DNA from: Candidatus Sulfotelmatobacter sp.
GTDB taxonomy: Bacteria > Acidobacteriota > Terriglobia > Terriglobales > Acidobacteriaceae
Assembly: GCA_017883385.1 (NCBI GenBank)
Contig: JADGNQ010000043.1
Span: 1 to 37,879 of the forward strand
Length of the DNA stretch: 37,879 bases
Direction of reading: 5' to 3'
Every line of letters begins with the position of its first letter. Position 1 is the first letter of the stretch. The notes beneath the pieces are model-generated. The model was given only the letters and a program-made list of their open reading frames with translations. It had not been told where the DNA came from and made no database searches. The translations under genes were made by a program, and so were the position numbers. This document shows, in pieces, positions 1 through 8,091 of the stretch.

Positions 1-92
1 CAAGGTTTCAAGGTTTCAAGGTTAAAACGTGTAGAGTTGACAGTGTGCCTTGAAACTCTGAAACCTTGGAACTTTGAAACCTGAAAATCTGA
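1..92. repeat. Short-word inverted repeat upstream of iscX
   Basis: Three near-perfect tandem copies of the 8-mer CAAGGTTT occupy 1-23. Degenerate copies of the reverse complement (CCTTGAAAC, TGAAACCTTGG, CTTTGAAACCT) fill 48-83. The two arms could pair into a long imperfect hairpin with a loop of about 24 nt. The element may begin outside the window. Its plan matches three other loci here that use different words. It sits just before the iscX ribosome binding site, so it probably lies in the 5' leader or promoter of that gene. Confidence 0.75.
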
Positions 93-104
93 GGAGCACT
101 GAGG

Positions 105-326
105 ATGGCAAAGCAACTAACCTGGGACGACGCCGAAGACATCGGCATTCTGCTATCCGAAACGCATCCTGAACTCGATCCTCTCGTCGTTCGCTTCACC
201 GACCTGCACCGCTACGTCACCGAACTGCCCGACTTCGCCGGCGATCCCAAAGCCTCGAACGAAGGCAAGCTGGAAGCGATTCAAATGGCCTGGCACGAAG
301 AGTTTCAAGATCGCACGCAAGCCTGA
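105..326 (+). CDS. iscX: IscX family protein (Fe-S assembly adaptor)
   Basis: A 73-residue acidic protein with the IscX/YfhJ layout: an N-terminal TWDDAEDIG segment, then LDPLVVRFTDLHRYV, a DFAGDP turn, SNEGKLEAIQMAW and an acidic end. IscX binds the cysteine desulfurase IscS and iron through its acidic face and tunes Fe-S cluster assembly in the cytoplasm. The length matches the family (about 65-75 residues). The ATG at 105 follows GAGGAG at 91-96. No iscS, iscU, hscA or fdx genes lie beside it here, so it is an orphan copy, or the end of an operon lying upstream of the window. The next gene is convergent and its stop is 1 bp away. Identification rests on the whole-length motif pattern. Confidence 0.9.
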   Translation: MAKQLTWDDAEDIGILLSETHPELDPLVVRFTDLHRYVTELPDFAGDPKASNEGKLEAIQMAWHEEFQDRTQA

Positions 327-327
327 T

Positions 328-2106
328 CTACTTCCCGGCCTCCGCCAGTTTCTTGTAGAACTTCTGCAGCGTGTAGAACGCCAGCTTGCGCTGACCTCGA
401 TTCGAAATCAGCCCTTTGCGATTGTGATAGTCCTGCACTCCGGGAAGCATGCGGGCCGGAGAGCGAAAATCCATCAGTAGCCACGGAGTCAGCCCCGCCA
501 GGTTCGGCATGCGCTCCACCATGGCGAGCTGGTGCTGAAATAAACTCTCCTGATATTCCTCGGTCCAGCGCTCGTCTCCATCGCCGTGGCGGCCATACTG
601 CGCGCTACCACCAAATTCGCTGACGATGAGCGGCTTGTTCCACTTCGATTTCCACTGCATCTTGTCGGCATCTTCCGGACGCCCCCAGTACCAGCCTAAA
701 TATTCGTTCAGAGCGAGGACGTCCACCACATCTCCCAGAGGATCGGTCAACGTGCGCTCGTCAGGACCTGTCTCATCCACGTGATTTAGTGCAGAAGTAA
801 TGAGCCGCGTGGAATCAAGTTCCCGCGCGTCTTGCGCGAGCCGTTTCAGAAACGTCAGCCGCTCCGGCTTCACCGGAGTTTCGTTGGAGAGCGACCACAG
901 GATCACAGACGCGCGGTTATGATCGCGCGCAATCATGTCACGCAGTTGCGCCTCCGCATTCTCCAGCGTCGCGGGATTCGACCAGTCAATATCCCAATAG
1001 ACGGGAATCTCCGACCAGACCAGCAGCCCCATCCGGTCGGCCAGCCGAATCTCATTCTCGTTATGCGGGTAATGGGCGAAGCGCACAAAGTTGCACCCCA
1101 GATCTTTCACCCATCCGAGGAGAGTCTCTGCGTCCTCTGGGCTAAAGGCGCGGCCTTCACGAAACGGTGCCTCCTCGTGCATCGAGATACCACGTAAAAA
1201 GATGGGCTTGCCATTCAGCAGAATGTTCGTTCCCTGCACTTCGATCGTACGAAAGCCAATCTGATCGTGGATCACGTCGGCGCCGCTGGCGAGGATCACT
1301 TCATAGAGCTTGGGATGCGCTGGGGACCATAGGTCCAGCTTCGCGGTGAAGTGAAAGCTCGCTCGGCCGTTTGCATCGGTGGCGAGCGTTTCGTGAACGC
1401 TCGCTTCCGGGATTTCCAGCGTGATCTTCTGTGCCGACTGGGCGCCATTCAATTGCACCCAGCCTGCAATGTCATTCTGTGAGCCACGCACCAGTTGCAC
1501 GGAATAGTCTTGCAGGAAAACAGTCGGAACCTCGACTAATGACACGTCGCGAGTAATCCCACCGTAACTCCACCAATCGAACTTCAACGCGGGCACAGCG
1601 TCGGCCCGGCGGACGTTGCTCACTTCGACGATCAGAGAGTTGTCGCCGTCTCGTAAGACCGAAGTCGCGTCGAAATTGAATGCAGTGAACCCGCCTTCAT
1701 GCTCGCCCAGCTTTTCTCCGTTCAGGTAAACCGCAGTCTGGTAGTTGGCCGCGCCGAAGTAGACGAACGTCCGCGTGTTCGCGCGCTTGTGGTAACTGAA
1801 CTCGCGCCGGTACCAGACCGGCCCTTCATAGAACATCAACTGTTCGCGCTGGGTATTCCAGTCTCCCGGAACGTTCAGAACAGGCGATGCGTCGAAACTG
1901 TACTCGACGCGATCGCTCTTGCTGCGCGGCTTTTCATCGCGGAAGAATCCGGCAGACTTGCCGTTGTCGAATGGATCCACAATGGCGTGCCACGCGCCAT
2001 TGAGGCTCACGGTCGCCCTACCAGGGACGTTCGCAATCAGCGTAGAAGGATCTGAGGAGGCATAGGCCCATCCGCTTAGCAGAAGCAGCAGCACGCAGCG
2101 TTTCAT
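328..2106 (-). CDS. Secreted glycoside hydrolase family 2 enzyme (beta-glucuronidase/beta-galactosidase-like)
   Basis: A GH2 beta-glycosidase of 592 residues if translation starts at the ATG at 2106. That start is preferred because it opens directly with a signal peptide (MKRCVLLLLLSGWAYA). An in-frame start at 2220 would add 38 unlikely residues. After the signal come the GH2 sugar-binding jelly roll (about 30-200, with GDWNTQ and WYRREF), an Ig-like domain (about 200-285) and the TIM barrel (about 290-590). The acid/base glutamate is in WSLSNET (about E409) and the nucleophile in IVSEFGG (about E497). RGISMHEE, a typical GH2 active-site loop, is present. The product is probably periplasmic or outer-membrane and removes terminal beta-linked sugars from plant or microbial glycans. 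The exact substrate cannot be read from sequence; the barrel motifs are nearer beta-glucuronidase than LacZ. Confidence 0.9.
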   Translation of the reverse strand: MKRCVLLLLLSGWAYASSDPSTLIANVPGRATVSLNGAWHAIVDPFDNGKSAGFFRDEKPRSKSDRVEYSFDASPVLNVPGDWNTQREQLMFYEGPVWYRREFSYHKRANTRTFVYFGAANYQTAVYLNGEKLGEHEGGFTAFNFDATSVLRDGDNSLIVEVSNVRRADAVPALKFDWWSYGGITRDVSLVEVPTVFLQDYSVQLVRGSQNDIAGWVQLNGAQSAQKITLEIPEASVHETLATDANGRASFHFTAKLDLWSPAHPKLYEVILASGADVIHDQIGFRTIEVQGTNILLNGKPIFLRGISMHEEAPFREGRAFSPEDAETLLGWVKDLGCNFVRFAHYPHNENEIRLADRMGLLVWSEIPVYWDIDWSNPATLENAEAQLRDMIARDHNRASVILWSLSNETPVKPERLTFLKRLAQDARELDSTRLITSALNHVDETGPDERTLTDPLGDVVDVLALNEYLGWYWGRPEDADKMQWKSKWNKPLIVSEFGGSAQYGRHGDGDERWTEEYQESLFQHQLAMVERMPNLAGLTPWLLMDFRSPARMLPGVQDYHNRKGLISNRGQRKLAFYTLQKFYKKLAEAGK

Positions 2107-2363
2107 GCAGAACCTCGGAGCCGCCCATAGTAGTGATCGAGACGAAGGGACGTCAATGAACGCCGACGAGGGAACCCGAACCGCGGTCGATTCGCGGTGG
2201 TTTTTACATTTCCATGACAACCAGCCCAGTGAGGTCCGCCTATCCTAGCGTTAATAAGGACCCGTGAATTCATAGGTCCTTCTCTCTCTCCGGCTAAACT
2301 TAAAGGGCGCGGCGACCGCCGTGCCCCATTTTTTCGACCGTCTTTCTGAACTCAGAATTTCCC

Positions 2364-3404
2364 TCAGCCAACCGGAACTGCTGCAGTCTCCTCCACATTC
2401 GCTTCGCGCAGAAACTTCGCCGCTTCCTCAGGTGGCGTGGGATTGATGTAGAAACCCGTGCCCCATTCAAATCCTGCCGTCTTGGTCAGCTTCGGCATGA
2501 ATTCGATGTGCCAGTGATAGTGGTCGTTGGTCGGGTCTTGCGCCGGCGAACTGTGGATCACCAGGTTGTAAGGCGGATTGTCGAGCACGCGGTCCGCCCG
2601 GCTGAGCAGATCTTTCAACGCGCGAGCCAGGTTCTCGAACATGTGCGACGACGAGTTTTCAAACGCCGATTCATGCTGCTTGGGCAGGATCCAGGTTTCG
2701 AATGGAAAGCGCGGAGCATATGGCGCCAGCGTGAGAAAATTCTCGTTTTCCGCCACTACCCGAGTGCCGGTGTCCATCTCCTGCCGGATGATGTCGCAGA
2801 ATACGCAGCGTTCCTTGTAGAGGAAGTACTGCTTTGCTCCTTCCAGCTCCTGCACCACGTTAATGGGAAGAATGGGCAATGCAATGAGCTGCGAGTGCGC
2901 ATGTTCCAGCGACGCTCCAGCCGCTTCCCCGTGATTCTTGAAAATCAGGATGTACTTGAACCGGCGATCTTTCTTCAGGTCCAGGATGCGGTCGCGGAAG
3001 GTCCACAACACATCTTCAATTCGCTTCGGCGGCAGCGTGGCCATGCTCGCCGTGTGGTCGGGCGTCTCGATGATCACCTCATGCGCCCCGATTCCGTTCA
3101 TCCGGTCGAACATCCCCTCGGCCTGGCGGTTCAACGTGCCCTCGATGCCCAGAGCCGGGAACTTGTTGGGTACTACACGGACGGTCCACCCGGGACTATC
3201 ACGCTGCGGCGCCGGTCCACCATTCGAGTTAGGCCGGTAGGCCTGGATTTCGGGGGGAGTCTTGCCTTCGTTCCCGTAGCAAAAGGGGCAGAATCCCCCT
3301 TTGATCTTCATATTCTCGCGGACAAAATCGGTGGGTCGCTTCGCGCGATCTGTCGAAATGATCACCCAACGGCCAACGATCGGATCTTTTCTAAGCTCAG
3401 GCAA
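2364..3404 (-). CDS. galT: Galactose-1-phosphate uridylyltransferase
   Basis: Leloir-pathway enzyme that exchanges UMP between UDP-glucose and galactose-1-phosphate. The 346-residue length is typical. Visible motifs are the N-terminal LRKDPIVGRWVIIS, the zinc cysteines in CPFC (C39, C42), the active-site HAHSQ (H168/H170/Q172, equivalent to the His-x-His-x-Gln of E. coli GalT, where the second His carries the uridylyl group) and the C-terminal HYHWHIEFMP (H297/H299). A second CxxC (CVFC, about 200-203) is also present. It lies 37 bp downstream of the yraN-like gene on the same strand and is probably co-transcribed. A secreted GH2 glycosidase lies downstream on the same strand, which could supply galactose or other hexoses, although a gap of about 250 bp separates them. 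Confidence 0.95.
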   Translation of the reverse strand: MPELRKDPIVGRWVIISTDRAKRPTDFVRENMKIKGGFCPFCYGNEGKTPPEIQAYRPNSNGGPAPQRDSPGWTVRVVPNKFPALGIEGTLNRQAEGMFDRMNGIGAHEVIIETPDHTASMATLPPKRIEDVLWTFRDRILDLKKDRRFKYILIFKNHGEAAGASLEHAHSQLIALPILPINVVQELEGAKQYFLYKERCVFCDIIRQEMDTGTRVVAENENFLTLAPYAPRFPFETWILPKQHESAFENSSSHMFENLARALKDLLSRADRVLDNPPYNLVIHSSPAQDPTNDHYHWHIEFMPKLTKTAGFEWGTGFYINPTPPEEAAKFLREANVEETAAVPVG

Positions 3405-3441
3405 TTACAAATTCCTTTCAGCGGGGCGCAAACTTCCTATT

Positions 3442-3891
3442 TTACGCCGACAGCGAGGCGTTACGAAACACTTCGATCTGGGGGCGCGACGCCGAACCGT
3501 CATAGTATACGCTTACAATATCGATTCTCCACTGGCACGATGGTGGGAGACGTCTCCGGTATTCCCGCGCCACTTCCGCCAGTTCCCGTCGTTTGTGCCG
3601 GTCCACGGCCGCCTCCGGAGGCTTTACATCTCTCGACGTCCGCGTCTTAACTTCGATAAAACAAAGAACATCTGCGTCCCAGCCAATCAAGTCGATCTCC
3701 CCGCGGCGACGCGGTGAACGAAAATTCCGCGCTACGATCGAATAACCCAGCTTCCTCAGATGAAAGTAAGCCTCTTCCTCACCTCGTATGCCAATCCGTT
3801 GGTGCCGCGGCCTATGGTCGGCCGGGAGAACCCGCTGCGCAACCCAATCCAGGCTGCGAATAACCGTTTTGGTGAGACCCGCGGGAAGCAT
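3442..3891 (-). CDS. UPF0102 (YraN-like) endonuclease-fold protein
   Basis: A 149-residue member of UPF0102, a family with a restriction-endonuclease-like fold. The family core is clear: GEEEAYFHLRKLGYSIVARN, then RRRGEIDLIGWD, then LCFIEVKTRT. The acidic/lysine residues (D67 and the E80-x-K82 pair) are placed as in PD-(D/E)xK nucleases. The N-terminal 35 residues are a basic, family-variable extension. The family often sits near rnhB or 16S methyltransferase genes; here it is the first gene of a short operon with galT. Biochemical function is not settled for most members, so nuclease activity is inferred from the fold. The start at 3891 is the only good one, since moving it inward would cut the conserved helix. 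Confidence 0.9.
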   Translation of the reverse strand: MLPAGLTKTVIRSLDWVAQRVLPADHRPRHQRIGIRGEEEAYFHLRKLGYSIVARNFRSPRRRGEIDLIGWDADVLCFIEVKTRTSRDVKPPEAAVDRHKRRELAEVAREYRRRLPPSCQWRIDIVSVYYDGSASRPQIEVFRNASLSA

Positions 3892-4049
3892 GACGAAGAG
3901 ACATCAGTGTAGTTTGGATTTCCGTCTCGGAAATGTGACGGCCCTCACATTCGGGCATGATTCAAGTCGTAGACTTCCCGAAAGCGGAAAGATGCGCACG
4001 TCCCCATCGGCCTCAAGTGGCTGTGCGAACTGCATTCGACCGCAGAAAA

Positions 4050-4077
4050 CAAGCCCACGGACGACGCCGCGGGCTTG
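4050..4077 (-). terminator. Possible minus-strand intrinsic terminator
   Basis: Read on the minus strand, CAAGCCC and GGGCTTG form a stem extended by three more pairs across one mismatch, and TTTTCT follows immediately. This would end a minus-strand transcript that starts upstream of yraN, or would act as an attenuator in the yraN leader. No gene on that strand is recognised upstream of it. Confidence 0.5.
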
Positions 4078-4317
4078 GTCGCATCCTCCCCCCAAGGAGG
4101 CAGCAACAAAAATTCAAATTCTTAGACTTGCGGAGCGCACCCTCTCGCGCGCTCCGCAAGTGTTCCACGGTACGAAGTGACCGTGAAATTCACGGCGCTG
4201 TTAGCGCCTTTCGCCATTTCCCTGACTACGAGCTCCTCGGACCGCGCAGTGCCACCGCCAGGGGCGGATACAAGGACAGCCGTCCCAAGGTTGAGCAAGG
4301 ATGATTGTGGCACGCCG

Positions 4318-4436
4318 CCCACTTTGTCCGACATTGGGCCCGCCGTCAATTCACGCCTCCTGCACACGCAGTTCACGCGCTAACTCGTTATTTCCAAGAC
4401 TGATACGTGGGCCTCTCACTCGGACAAAAGTGGTGG
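4318..4436. ncRNA. Candidate structured RNA element
   Basis: A closing helix of 13 pairs with one bulged A joins 4319-4331 to 4420-4433. Inside it a second helix of 6 pairs joins GGGCCC (4336-4341) to GGGCCT (4409-4414), and a small hairpin CTGC-ACAC-GCAG sits at 4360-4371. This nested layout over about 115 nt looks like a folded RNA, but the strand is unknown and no known class was recognised. Chance pairing in G+C-rich DNA is possible. Confidence 0.3.
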
Positions 4437-4491
4437 GTGGGATGGCACCAAGCGGCGATTTCGCCGGGCGTCATGGTGCGATAGACTCCAG

Positions 4492-6054
4492 ATGGGGAAA
4501 TCAACACAGAATTGCATGCAGCCAGCCGCGCAATCTCGCGAAGTCGTTCGCTTTGGAGTATTCGAGGCGGACGTGCCGGCCGGCGAGGTGCGAAAGAACG
4601 GCGTCAAGGTCAAGATTCAAGATCTGCCATTTCGGGCACTGAAACTCTTGCTGAGCCAGCCCAACGAAGTCCTCAGCCGGGAGCAATTCCGCCAGGCGCT
4701 CTGGCCCGAAGGCGTATTCGTGGACTTCGACCATGGGATCAGCAGTGCCATCAACCGGCTCCGGGACGCCTTAGGAGACTCCGCCGACAACCCCATCTTC
4801 ATCGAGACCGTGGAGCGTCGCGGCTATCGTTGGATCGCTCCGACTCACTTCCCAGCACCGCCAGTTCAACCAGGCCCGGTATTGGTCAAGTCGGACGCCG
4901 AAACTCCAGCCATCGGGGGCGTTCCCGTGCCGCCCGACGGCTGGCGTTGGTCGCTCGTCTTTCCCGTCGCTGCAATTGTTCTGGTTGTCTGGAGTTTTTG
5001 GCCAAGCCACCGCGCGGCCAAGGCAGGCACCACGAACCAGCCAGGCGCGGTGCCCCGGGCTTCCGACTCCTCCAGGCTCTCCGCCAACTCCGAGGCCGAG
5101 CAGTTATATCTGAAAGGCCGTTTCTACTGGGAGAAGCGCACAGCAGACGGGCTAAACAAGGCCGTGGATCAATTCACTCAGGCCATTGTTCACGATCCCA
5201 GCTATGCCCCGGCGTACGTAGGACTCGCCGACTGTTACAACCTGTTGCGCGAATACACTCTAATGCCAGCCAGCGAAGCTTATCCTCGCGCTCAGGCCGC
5301 AGCACAGAAGGCCGTCGAGCTCGACGATCAGTCTTCCGAGGCGCACGCCTCCCTCGCATTTGCTCTGTTTTACGGCGTATGGGACGTGCCCAACGCCGAG
5401 CACGAATTCCGCCGCGCCATCGATCTTGATCCCAACAACGCGGTCGCCCACCACTGGTATGCCACCTACCTCGCGACCGTTGGACGAAATCCCGAATCTG
5501 TGGCAGAAATTGAGCGGGCGCAAACACTCGATCCCGCTTCAAAGTCCGTTCTTGCCGATAAGGGGGACCTCCTGTGGGAGGCGGGAAGGCACGATGAGGG
5601 CGCTGCCCTGCTGAAACAGCTGGTAGTCACGGAACCGGATTTCGTTTCTCCGCACCGGTATCTGAAGGGCATGTACTTCGCCAGTGGCAACTACCCCAGC
5701 TATCTGCAAGAGTGGAAGAAGGAAGCCACCCTGATGCACGACAATTCAACTCTAAAACTCGTCGATGCAGCTGAAAGAGGCTTCGCGACCGGGGGCTCCC
5801 AAGGCATGCTGCGGAACCTGCTGGCGCAGCAAAAGAAACTCTACCAGCGCGGACAATTGTCGCCTTATTACCTAGCGCAGACGAACTCCCTGTTGGGGGA
5901 TAAGCTGGAAGCTCTTAAGTACTTGCAGATCGCTTACGACAAGCACGACGACGCCACTATTCAGATCGAAACCGATTCGGCTTTCAATAACCTGCACAAC
6001 GACCCCGCTTACAAGGCCTTGATCGCGCGACTCGGCTTTCCCGCCAGCAAATAG
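4492..6054 (+). CDS. CadC-like winged-helix regulator with membrane anchor and TPR domain
   Basis: A 520-residue one-component regulator of a type common in Acidobacteriota. Residues about 15-118 form an OmpR/CadC-type winged helix: FGVFEADVPAGEVRKNG, the recognition region LSREQFRQALWP, VDFDHGISSAINRLRDALGD, and the wing ETVERRGYRWIAP. A proline-rich linker is followed by one transmembrane segment (WRWSLVFPVAAIVLVVWSFW, 151-170). Residues about 190-515 carry tetratricopeptide-like repeats (for example AYVGLADCYNLLREY, AHASLAFALFYGVW, AVAHHWYATYLATVG), predicted outside the membrane. By analogy with CadC, it should bind DNA from the membrane in response to a periplasmic signal or partner. There is no receiver domain. 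The ATG at 4492 gives a complete winged helix. Its targets are unknown; the adjacent hairpin-rich gap is one candidate. Confidence 0.9.
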   Translation: MGKSTQNCMQPAAQSREVVRFGVFEADVPAGEVRKNGVKVKIQDLPFRALKLLLSQPNEVLSREQFRQALWPEGVFVDFDHGISSAINRLRDALGDSADNPIFIETVERRGYRWIAPTHFPAPPVQPGPVLVKSDAETPAIGGVPVPPDGWRWSLVFPVAAIVLVVWSFWPSHRAAKAGTTNQPGAVPRASDSSRLSANSEAEQLYLKGRFYWEKRTADGLNKAVDQFTQAIVHDPSYAPAYVGLADCYNLLREYTLMPASEAYPRAQAAAQKAVELDDQSSEAHASLAFALFYGVWDVPNAEHEFRRAIDLDPNNAVAHHWYATYLATVGRNPESVAEIERAQTLDPASKSVLADKGDLLWEAGRHDEGAALLKQLVVTEPDFVSPHRYLKGMYFASGNYPSYLQEWKKEATLMHDNSTLKLVDAAERGFATGGSQGMLRNLLAQQKKLYQRGQLSPYYLAQTNSLLGDKLEALKYLQIAYDKHDDATIQIETDSAFNNLHNDPAYKALIARLGFPASK

Positions 6055-6117
6055 CTCGGACTTTTGCAGACGGCCTGAGATTCATCCTTTGAGGGGAATG
6101 TTGACTCCCAAAAAGGA

Positions 6118-6141
6118 CGGGCAGGACCGAAGTCCTGCCCG
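6118..6141. terminator. Bidirectional intrinsic terminator
   Basis: A perfect 10-bp stem (CGGGCAGGAC/GTCCTGCCCG) has a CGAA loop on the plus strand, which is a UUCG loop on the minus strand. On the minus strand it is followed by TCC and a run of five T; on the plus strand CATCCG and TTTT follow. It sits between the convergent regulator gene and the aminotransferase gene and can serve both. Confidence 0.9.
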
Positions 6142-6164
6142 CATCCGTTTTCGCAAAGAAGAGC

Positions 6165-7544
6165 CTAGACACCTTTTCCCACGGTAGAGATGCATTCTTC
6201 GAGCACATCCACCGCGACATCAGCCTCTTCCTCGGTGACAATCAGCGGCGGACATATCCGGATCGTGCTCGGCCCGCAGCCCAGGAACAGCACACCGTGT
6301 TCGAACGCCATTTCGACGATGCGGTCGCGCTCGGCGTTCCCGTATTCCTTGGTGACCTTGTCCTTCACGATGTCGACGCCGATCATCAATCCGCGTCCGC
6401 GCACATCGCCCACCAGCTTCAGCTTTGAAGGCCAGTCGGCCATGCGCTTCATGATGTGATTACCCACGCTGGCCGAGTTCTCGAGCAAGTGCTCCTTCTC
6501 GATCACATCCAGCGTAGCCAGCGCCGCCGCCACGGCCACAGGGTTGCCACCGAAAGTGGAGGCGTGCGAACCGGGCACCCAGTCCATGATTTCCGCGCGC
6601 GTCATCGTGACGCCGAGGGGCATGCCCGAAGCAATGCCCTTCGCCATGCAGACCATGTCAGGCTCGACGCCCGTGTACTCGACGGCGAACCACTTGCCCG
6701 TGCGTCCAATGCCGCTCTGCACTTCGTCGACCACCAGCATGATGCCGTGACGGTCGCAGATGCGCCGCAGTTCCTGCATGAAGATCTTCGGAGCGACGAC
6801 GTAGCCGCCCTCGCCCTGCACCGGCTCTACGAAGATGGCCGCCACTTCTTCCGGAGCCAGCGTGGTCTTAAACAATTTCTCTTCGATGAAGCGGGCGCAG
6901 CCCAGCGCAAAGTTGTCTGGGTCTTGCGTGCCACCCACGCAGCCCCGGTAAACATCCGGATAGCGCACGTGCGTCACGCCCGGCACCAGCGGCGCGAAAC
7001 GTCGCCGCTGCTGCGGCTTCGACGCCGTCAGCGAAAGCGCACCCATGGTGCGTCCGTGAAACGCTCCGAAAAATGCGATCACGTTCTGCCGCTTGGTGTG
7101 GTACCGCGCCAGCTTCAGCGCACACTCGATCGCCTCCGCACCCGAGTTACCGTAGTAAACGCGATGCGGGCCCGGCATGGGCGCAATCTTCGAAAGCCGC
7201 GCCGCCAGGTCCACCATGTTTTCATAGTAGAAATCCGTGCCCGACATGTGGATCAGTTCGCCCGCTTGTTTCCGAATGGCGGCGACCACATCAGGATGGC
7301 AGTGGCCGGTCGACGTCACCGCGATGCCGGCGGAAAAATCAAAGAACTCGTTGCCGTCGACATCAGTGACAACAATGCCGCGTCCGCTTTTGGCCACCAT
7401 GGGGTACGATCGGGTATAGGACGGCGAAATGTATTTCTGATCGCCCTCAAGCACACGTTTGGCGTTGGGCCCGGGCAGTGCGGTCTTGATCTTGGGACCG
7501 ATGGCCGAAGAAACGGCGGTTGCGGTCATAGTCTTCGTGGTCAT
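6165..7544 (-). CDS. Class III PLP aminotransferase (4-aminobutyrate/acetylornithine type)
   Basis: A 459-residue fold-type I, PLP-dependent omega-aminotransferase. Visible signatures are the glycine-rich phosphate site (GNSGAEAIECALKLAR), AFHGRTMGAL, EPVQGEGGY, the PLP-pyridine aspartate in VVDEVQSGIGRTG (D273) and the Schiff-base lysine in MAKGIASGMPLG (K302), followed by STFGGNPVA. The closest named families are 4-aminobutyrate aminotransferase (GabT) and acetylornithine aminotransferase. The N-terminal 40 residues and overall length favour a GabT-like enzyme, but substrate cannot be decided from sequence. The ATG at 7544 has GGAGGA a few bases upstream. It is monocistronic in this window, with a strong terminator about 25 bp past its stop. 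No succinate-semialdehyde dehydrogenase gene is adjacent. Confidence 0.9.
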   Translation of the reverse strand: MTTKTMTATAVSSAIGPKIKTALPGPNAKRVLEGDQKYISPSYTRSYPMVAKSGRGIVVTDVDGNEFFDFSAGIAVTSTGHCHPDVVAAIRKQAGELIHMSGTDFYYENMVDLAARLSKIAPMPGPHRVYYGNSGAEAIECALKLARYHTKRQNVIAFFGAFHGRTMGALSLTASKPQQRRRFAPLVPGVTHVRYPDVYRGCVGGTQDPDNFALGCARFIEEKLFKTTLAPEEVAAIFVEPVQGEGGYVVAPKIFMQELRRICDRHGIMLVVDEVQSGIGRTGKWFAVEYTGVEPDMVCMAKGIASGMPLGVTMTRAEIMDWVPGSHASTFGGNPVAVAAALATLDVIEKEHLLENSASVGNHIMKRMADWPSKLKLVGDVRGRGLMIGVDIVKDKVTKEYGNAERDRIVEMAFEHGVLFLGCGPSTIRICPPLIVTEEEADVAVDVLEECISTVGKGV

Positions 7545-8091
7545 GGAATCCTCCGTTAGCAGCTGTCAGTAGTCAGCCGCCAGTTATCAGGAAATGCAGC
7601 CTCGAACGAGTGATCCCGGTTCGGACCCACGCCGGGCAAGGCGAGTCAGTGGAGGATGAAGGAATTAATCGCTACCGAACAGGCTAGGGCGCAATCGCGA
7701 TGGCAGATTCGCCCGAAAGCGCCGCGGGCACACCAAGCAGTGCAGCCAGCACTCGGCACGATCTGAATAAGGAAGACGCGAATTGGGATTCTTCTGCGGC
7801 ATCGCTACACATCGTCGTCCCTATCATTATAGCGTGAGGTTGCCCGCGCCGTAACCCCCAGTTTAATCCGTTGGTTACGTCCCGCAGGGCACTTCCGGAT
7901 CTGGAAGTCGGGGCTCCAGCCCGCCTCTCGTTGCAGAATCCATTAGTGCAAATCCACTATTGAGCGCCTCTCGCGATTGCCCCATACTTCCCGCCCAGTT
8001 CCTGCTCTCTTACGTGTTTGCACAACCCTGAGGGAAGTACGCCAATCGGGCAGTGCCCGTAGAGAGTTCAGACACTCAATCGGGAGCATCC
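7545..8091. other. Gene gap between divergent aminotransferase and permease genes
   Basis: No gene is supported. The gap must hold both promoters. The part nearest the aminotransferase (about 7559-7590) contains related short words (CTGTCAGTAGTCAG, CAGTTATCAG) resembling one arm of the word repeats seen elsewhere, without a nearby partner. A 7-bp inverted repeat (7850-7856 with 7873-7879, CGTAACC/GGTTACG) is the only other structure noticed. Confidence 0.5.

Larger units (their letters stand above)
3892..4491. other. 600-bp hairpin-rich gap between divergent genes
   Basis: No convincing protein gene is seen; the small open frames overlap one another and match no family I recognise. The stretch is instead crowded with inverted repeats. 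Perfect or near-perfect stems are at 4050-4060/4067-4077, 4085-4089/4096-4100, 4126-4138/4149-4161 (13 bp perfect), 4181-4195 (15-base palindrome), 4194-4199/4203-4208, 4255-4259/4263-4267 and 4274-4277/4282-4285. A long-range stem pairs 4319-4331 with 4420-4433. The gap lies between yraN-galT (minus strand) and the winged-helix regulator (plus strand). It may hold both promoters, a structured leader for yraN, or a separate non-coding RNA. I found no tmRNA, RNase P, SRP or 6S signature. Confidence 0.6.

Noticed and set aside
2508-3650. A long plus-strand frame of 380 codons
   Set aside because: It is the antisense shadow of galT and yraN; all recognised motifs are on the minus strand.
4085-4100. 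SRP RNA (the AAGGAGGCAGCAAC stretch recalls the SRP tetraloop domain)
   Set aside because: The required GGTCAGGTCC/GGAAGGAAGCAGCC context is absent.
4122-4383. Two overlapping small frames on opposite strands (84 and 68 codons)
   Set aside because: Neither has a ribosome site or family likeness, and the DNA is dominated by hairpins.
6456-7559. A long plus-strand frame of 367 codons
   Set aside because: It is the shadow of the aminotransferase gene, with His/Arg-rich composition typical of antisense frames in G+C-rich DNA.
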